From contig NZ_JAUHTR010000001.1 in assembly GCF_030418125.1 (NCBI RefSeq), positions 496,001-560,000 of the forward strand: a DNA stretch of 64,000 nt, written 5' to 3'. Positions within the stretch are counted from its first letter, which is position 1. Each line of letters begins with the position of its first letter. The position numbers and the translations under genes were made by a program. The DNA is from Fictibacillus fluitans. GTDB lineage: Bacteria; Bacillota; Bacilli; Bacillales; Fictibacillaceae. Below, in pieces: positions 60,555 through 64,000 of the stretch. The notes beneath the pieces are model-generated. The model was given only the letters and a program-made list of their open reading frames with translations, was not told the origin of the DNA and searched no databases.

Positions 60555-61820
60555 TTAATGAAGCAGATTTTGTTCCAATAATTGGTCAATGGCCGTCAAA
60601 ATAGCGATTTTTACATGTTCATACGTAAGGCCGCCCTGTACATATGCGATGTATGGCGGTCGGATCGGTCCGTCGGCTGTGAGTTCAATGCTGGCTCCTT
60701 GGATAAACGTCCCGGCTGCCATAATTACATCGTGTTCATATCCCGGCATATACCCGGGATATGGAACGGCGTGCGCATTGACGGGTGAAACAAGCTGAAT
60801 CGCCTGGCAAAACGCCACCATTCGCTTTTCATCGTTAAATTTAACAGACTGAATCAAATCGGTACGCTTTGCGTTCCATGCCGGAGTCGTCTCCATTCCG
60901 AGACTCTCAAGCAGAGCTGCTGTAAAAACAGCTCCCTTCAAGGCCTGTGCGGTAACATGCGGCGCCAAAAAGAACCCCTGGTACATTTCAAGAAGACTAT
61001 AAAGAGAAGCCCCTGCTTCCGCACCGATTCCTGGTGACGTAAGGCGGTATGAACACCGTTCCACCAGTTCTTTCTTTCCTGCTATGTATCCACCGGTCTT
61101 GGCTAGCCCGCCGCCGGGGTTCTTGATCAGTGAACCGGCAATGAGATCCGCCCCTGCTTGGCACGGCTCCATTTCTTCGACAAACTCTCCATAGCAATTA
61201 TCAACAAACACCACTACATCGGGTTTGATTTCCTTAACGAACGAAATCATCTCCCTGATTTCTTCAATCGTAAAAGATGGCCGGTCCGCATATCCCTTGG
61301 ACCGCTGTATGCCGATCATACGTGTTTTATCGTGAATGGCACTTCGGATACCATCAAAATCAGGCCGTCCGGAAGGAGTCAGTTCGGTATGCTGATAGGT
61401 TATGTCGTACTCTTTTAACGAACCGGTTCCTTTTCCGCGAATTCCCACAATTTCTTCAAGCGTGTCGTATGGCTTTCCGGTGATATAGAGGAGCTCGTCC
61501 CCCGGCAGCAAAACACCGAACAATGAAAGCGAAATGGCGTGGGTTCCTGAAATGATCTGCGGGCGGACGAGCGCTGCTTCGCCTCCGAATACCTGGGCAT
61601 ATACCTTTTCAAGCGTATCGCGGCCCGCATCATCATAGCCATACCCGGTGGAGGGAGTGAAATGAAAATCACTCACCCTTTGTTCTCTGAAGCTTTTTAA
61701 CACTTTTAATTGATTAAATTCAGCGGTCTGCTGGATCCGCTCGTGCTGCTCTCGGATTTTTTCTTCTGTGGCTCTTGATAAGGTTTGTAATCTTTCTCCG
61801 TTTTGAAACTGTGAAAACAT
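60555..61820 (-). CDS. ynbB: Methionine gamma-lyase-like PLP enzyme YnbB (aluminium resistance family)
   Basis: 421 residues of the fold type I PLP family. GGEAALVRPQIISGTHAISLSLFG holds the cofactor site, GDELLYITGKPYDTLEEIVG follows, and SLIKNPGGGLAKTGGYIAG has the Schiff-base Lys (about residue 234). Its reaction is not established; family names vary between aluminium-resistance protein and methionine gamma-lyase. Conserved neighbour of hflX and glnR in Bacillus. Confidence 0.92.
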   Translation of the reverse strand: MFSQFQNGERLQTLSRATEEKIREQHERIQQTAEFNQLKVLKSFREQRVSDFHFTPSTGYGYDDAGRDTLEKVYAQVFGGEAALVRPQIISGTHAISLSLFGVLLPGDELLYITGKPYDTLEEIVGIRGKGTGSLKEYDITYQHTELTPSGRPDFDGIRSAIHDKTRMIGIQRSKGYADRPSFTIEEIREMISFVKEIKPDVVVFVDNCYGEFVEEMEPCQAGADLIAGSLIKNPGGGLAKTGGYIAGKKELVERCSYRLTSPGIGAEAGASLYSLLEMYQGFFLAPHVTAQALKGAVFTAALLESLGMETTPAWNAKRTDLIQSVKFNDEKRMVAFCQAIQLVSPVNAHAVPYPGYMPGYEHDVIMAAGTFIQGASIELTADGPIRPPYIAYVQGGLTYEHVKIAILTAIDQLLEQNLLH

Positions 61821-61832
61821 GTGGTGCTCCTT

Positions 61833-63074
61833 TTATTGTAGTTTCGTTGATGGCAGCGCATAGCCTTTGCATTCATAGCTTTGAGTTTCTTCTTCAAACT
61901 TTTGCTCCATTAATACGGTTGCCGTTTTCAGCGTGGACAGTGTTTTTCCTTCTGAAGCCGGTACAAAGATATGATAGTATTCCATCTGCTTTTTCACTTC
62001 TGCTTCAATGACTTCTTTTAAGCGCTGCAAATCATCCGTCTCAAAGGCAGAGATGGAAATGGATGTAGAAGCTGCCGGAATGAAACCTTCATTAAATTGA
62101 TCTTTCTTATTAAATACGGTCACCATGGGGATGGACGCAGCACCCAGTTCCTTTAGGATGGAAAGCACAGTTTCTTCATGCTGTCCGCGGTCTTCACTTG
62201 ACCCGTCGATCACATGGATGAGTACATCCGCTTCTTTCACTTCTTCAAGCGTTGAGCGAAACGCTGCAATCAGCGATGTGGGCAAATCCTGAATAAACCC
62301 TACAGTGTCAGTGACAAGCACCTGCATTCCCGTAGGAAGACGCATCTTTCTCGTTAATGGATCAAGGGTCGCAAACAGCAGGTTTTCTTCATAGCTGTCT
62401 GCCTTTGTCATTCCGTTGAACAATGTCGATTTCCCTGCGTTAGTGTAACCGACAAGTGCTGCTTGTATGGCCTGGTTTTCCTTTCGCCTTTCCCTGTACC
62501 GTTCGCGGTGGTGAACGATATCCTCCAGCTGGCGTTTAATATCGGTAATCTTCGTGCGGATATGCCGCCTGTCCTGTTCGAGCTTTGTTTCCCCGGGACC
62601 TCTGGTTCCAATACCGCCTCCAAGACGCGACAAAGACGTACCAATACCGGCAAGCCTTGGAAGAATGTATTGCAGCTGGGCCAGTTCCACCTGCAGCTTA
62701 CCTTCCCGCGATCGTGCACGGGTAGCGAAAATATCCAGGATCAGCTGTGTCCGGTCAATGATCCGCGCTTCAAAGTACCGGGACAAATTCCTGTTTTGCG
62801 CTGGTGTAAGCTCATCATTAAAAATGATGATATCGGCTTCCAGTTCCTCTTCAAGTGCCACAATCTCTTCAATCTTGCCTTTTCCAATAAAAGTGGATGC
62901 ATCGTATCGATCCCTTTTTTGGGTAACTGTGGCCACAGCTTGTCCCTGAGCCGTTTTTGTCAACGACTCCAGTTCTTCTAGCGAATAAAAAAATCGCTCG
63001 TCGGTTAGCCCTGGCAGCTGACAGCCCACGAGGATGGCTTTCTCTGATTGAGAATGCGTAGTGATATCTTCCAA
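61833..63074 (-). CDS. hflX: Ribosome-associated GTPase HflX
   Basis: 413 residues. N-terminal HflX domain with [15 protein letters not shown], Gly-rich linker [19 protein letters not shown], then the G domain: G1 [13 protein letters not shown]3 [11 protein letters not shown]4 NKKD. It splits or rescues stalled ribosomes. TTG start with AGGTCGATTTTT upstream. It lies 12 bases before ynbB. Confidence 0.94.
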   Translation of the reverse strand: MEDITTHSQSEKAILVGCQLPGLTDERFFYSLEELESLTKTAQGQAVATVTQKRDRYDASTFIGKGKIEEIVALEEELEADIIIFNDELTPAQNRNLSRYFEARIIDRTQLILDIFATRARSREGKLQVELAQLQYILPRLAGIGTSLSRLGGGIGTRGPGETKLEQDRRHIRTKITDIKRQLEDIVHHRERYRERRKENQAIQAALVGYTNAGKSTLFNGMTKADSYEENLLFATLDPLTRKMRLPTGMQVLVTDTVGFIQDLPTSLIAAFRSTLEEVKEADVLIHVIDGSSEDRGQHEETVLSILKELGAASIPMVTVFNKKDQFNEGFIPAASTSISISAFETDDLQRLKEVIEAEVKKQMEYYHIFVPASEGKTLSTLKTATVLMEQKFEEETQSYECKGYALPSTKLQ

Positions 63075-63115
63075 AAAATCGACCTGCTTTCATTTTTTAT
63101 CATACGTTCATCATA

Positions 63116-64000
63116 TCAAATTCCTTGTTTCTCTTCCAGATGCAGGTCGTCTTGCGTAAGAGTCATCAATGATTTTTTGTCAGTACGTTCTTCTTTTAAT
63201 AACCGGACAGATTGTTTTCTCACTGCTTTTTCAATAATGTTGCGGATATATCTTCCGTTCGAGAAGGATTTCTCACTGGCTGCACACACGCGCTGCAGGT
63301 GCTGCCTGAGCTTCCACTCCGAATCTTTAGCCATGATATACTGCCGTTCGGCCACCATTTTCCGGCTGATTTCCATGAGTTCATCAACCGTATAATCGGG
63401 GAAAGTGACCATGATGGGGAAACGTGATGGCAAACCGGGGTTCAATTTTAAGAAACGGTCCATCTCTCCTGAATAGCCGGCAAGAATCAGGATGAAATCA
63501 TGCTGCTGGTCTTCCATCGCTTTAACAAGGGTATCAATCGCTTCTTTCCCAAAATCCTTTTCACCGCCGCGGGCGAGCGAATAGGCTTCATCAATAAATA
63601 ATATTCCGCCCATCGCCTTTTTTAACAGTTCTCTTGTCTTCTGGGCGGTATGGCCGATATATTCCCCGACCAGATCGGCACGCTCCACTTCAATCAGGTG
63701 CCCCTTTGAAAGAACATTCATTTCATGAAACAGGTTTCCAAGCAATCGGGCAACTGTTGTCTTACCTGTTCCCGGATTTCCTTTGAACATCATATGAAGC
63801 ACTTGCTTTTCAACCTTCAGCCCTTGATTTTCCCTGCATTTATTCACATAAAGCCATGCATAGATTTCCTTAATGAAATTCTTCAATTCCTCCATGCCAA
63901 CCAGTGACGACATTTCCTGTTCCATTTTCTTTAAGGGGAGATGTTTTTCTAGCTGCCGCCCTTCCTTCGGTGCGGATACTGGCACTTCCTCCACCTTTTC
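63116..64000 (-). CDS. spoVK: Stage V sporulation protein K, AAA ATPase (5' end outside window)
   Basis: At least 295 codons, open to the window edge, so the N-terminus is missing here. Walker A FKGNPGTGKTTVARLLG, Walker B GGILFIDEAYSLARGG, and sensor residues in ILAGYSGEMDRFLKLNPGLPSRF identify a CbxX/CfqX-type AAA ATPase. SpoVK is needed for spore maturation in Bacillus. Its position before hflX matches the B. subtilis order. Confidence 0.9.
   Translation of the reverse strand, partial: EKVEEVPVSAPKEGRQLEKHLPLKKMEQEMSSLVGMEELKNFIKEIYAWLYVNKCRENQGLKVEKQVLHMMFKGNPGTGKTTVARLLGNLFHEMNVLSKGHLIEVERADLVGEYIGHTAQKTRELLKKAMGGILFIDEAYSLARGGEKDFGKEAIDTLVKAMEDQQHDFILILAGYSGEMDRFLKLNPGLPSRFPIMVTFPDYTVDELMEISRKMVAERQYIMAKDSEWKLRQHLQRVCAASEKSFSNGRYIRNIIEKAVRKQSVRLLKEERTDKKSLMTLTQDDLHLEEKQGI

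Noticed and set aside
62463-62981. 172-codon + strand frame opposite hflX
   Set aside because: Shadow of a conserved GTPase gene; no start signals.
1-64000. CRISPR array or restriction/abortive-infection defence island
   Set aside because: No regularly spaced repeats and no Cas, restriction, methylase or known defence genes were found, despite the mobile-element context.
1-64000. tRNA or rRNA genes as the integration target
   Set aside because: No cloverleaf or rRNA-like sequence was recognised near any junction; the shared core is glnA coding sequence.

Overview
This window comes from a spore-forming member of the Bacillaceae. The right end keeps the classic Bacillus order spoVK-hflX-ynbB-glnR-glnA on the minus strand. 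The promoter in front of glnR carries two GlnR boxes arranged as in Bacillus subtilis. The left end (1-3.85 kb) carries a bsdBCD-type phenolic acid decarboxylase operon with its divergent LysR regulator. Sequence, codon use and Shine-Dalgarno sites (AAGGAGG) are low-G+C Gram-positive throughout.

Almost everything between (3.9-58.6 kb) looks like accessory DNA stacked at the 3' end of glnA. The last ~16 codons of glnA plus its terminator recur, in the same orientation, at about 3.84, 12.2, 16.5 and 46.7 kb, in addition to the true glnA end at 58.67 kb. The copies split the window into four segments: A (3.9-12.2 kb), B (12.2-16.5 kb), C (16.6-46.7 kb) and D (46.8-58.6 kb). I read this as serial site-specific insertion at the glnA 3' end, leaving tandem attachment-site scars. 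No intact integrase is visible in the window.

Segment A: ECF42-type sigma factor with a DGPF/YCII protein and a RibD-C/DHFR-like protein, SASA esterase, NUDIX hydrolase, GNAT acetyltransferase, MarR regulator with a DUF3147 membrane protein, and a polysaccharide-deacetylase-like lipoprotein. Segment B: two DinB-family proteins, an SDR protein without the usual catalytic Tyr/Lys, and an ECF sigma factor with a SnoaL-like tail, whose 3' end and a candidate promoter are partly duplicated. Segment C starts with an RsbR-like STAS protein (3' end duplicated), a Cys-rich protein, a two-component system with a phospholipid-methyltransferase-like enzyme and a VTT membrane protein, a cation/proton antiporter, a Ktr/Trk potassium transporter, a second two-component system and two lgt paralogues. 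It ends in a ~14 kb minus-strand sulfide/persulfide cluster: diheme cytochrome c, CstB-like persulfide dioxygenase, sulfide:quinone oxidoreductase, DUF302, a third two-component system, ResA/TlpA, CcdA, rhodaneses, OsmC, TauE/SafE, TusA, DsrE and CstR. At least three CstR-like operators (ATACCC-N4-GGGTAT type) lie in this cluster. Segment D: a MacAB-like ABC exporter with a Gly-rich lipoprotein, a fourth two-component system, an EIIA-Glc fragment, and a GntR/opine-dehydrogenase/YfcC transporter module.

The sulfide cluster forms a coherent system. CstR senses persulfide; SQR oxidises sulfide; CstB, rhodaneses, TusA and DsrE process the sulfane sulfur; TauE-type permeases export sulfite or thiosulfate; and ResA/CcdA plus the cytochrome c supply thiol reduction and electron transfer at the membrane surface. 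Start codons were revised wherever a better ribosome-binding site was visible.
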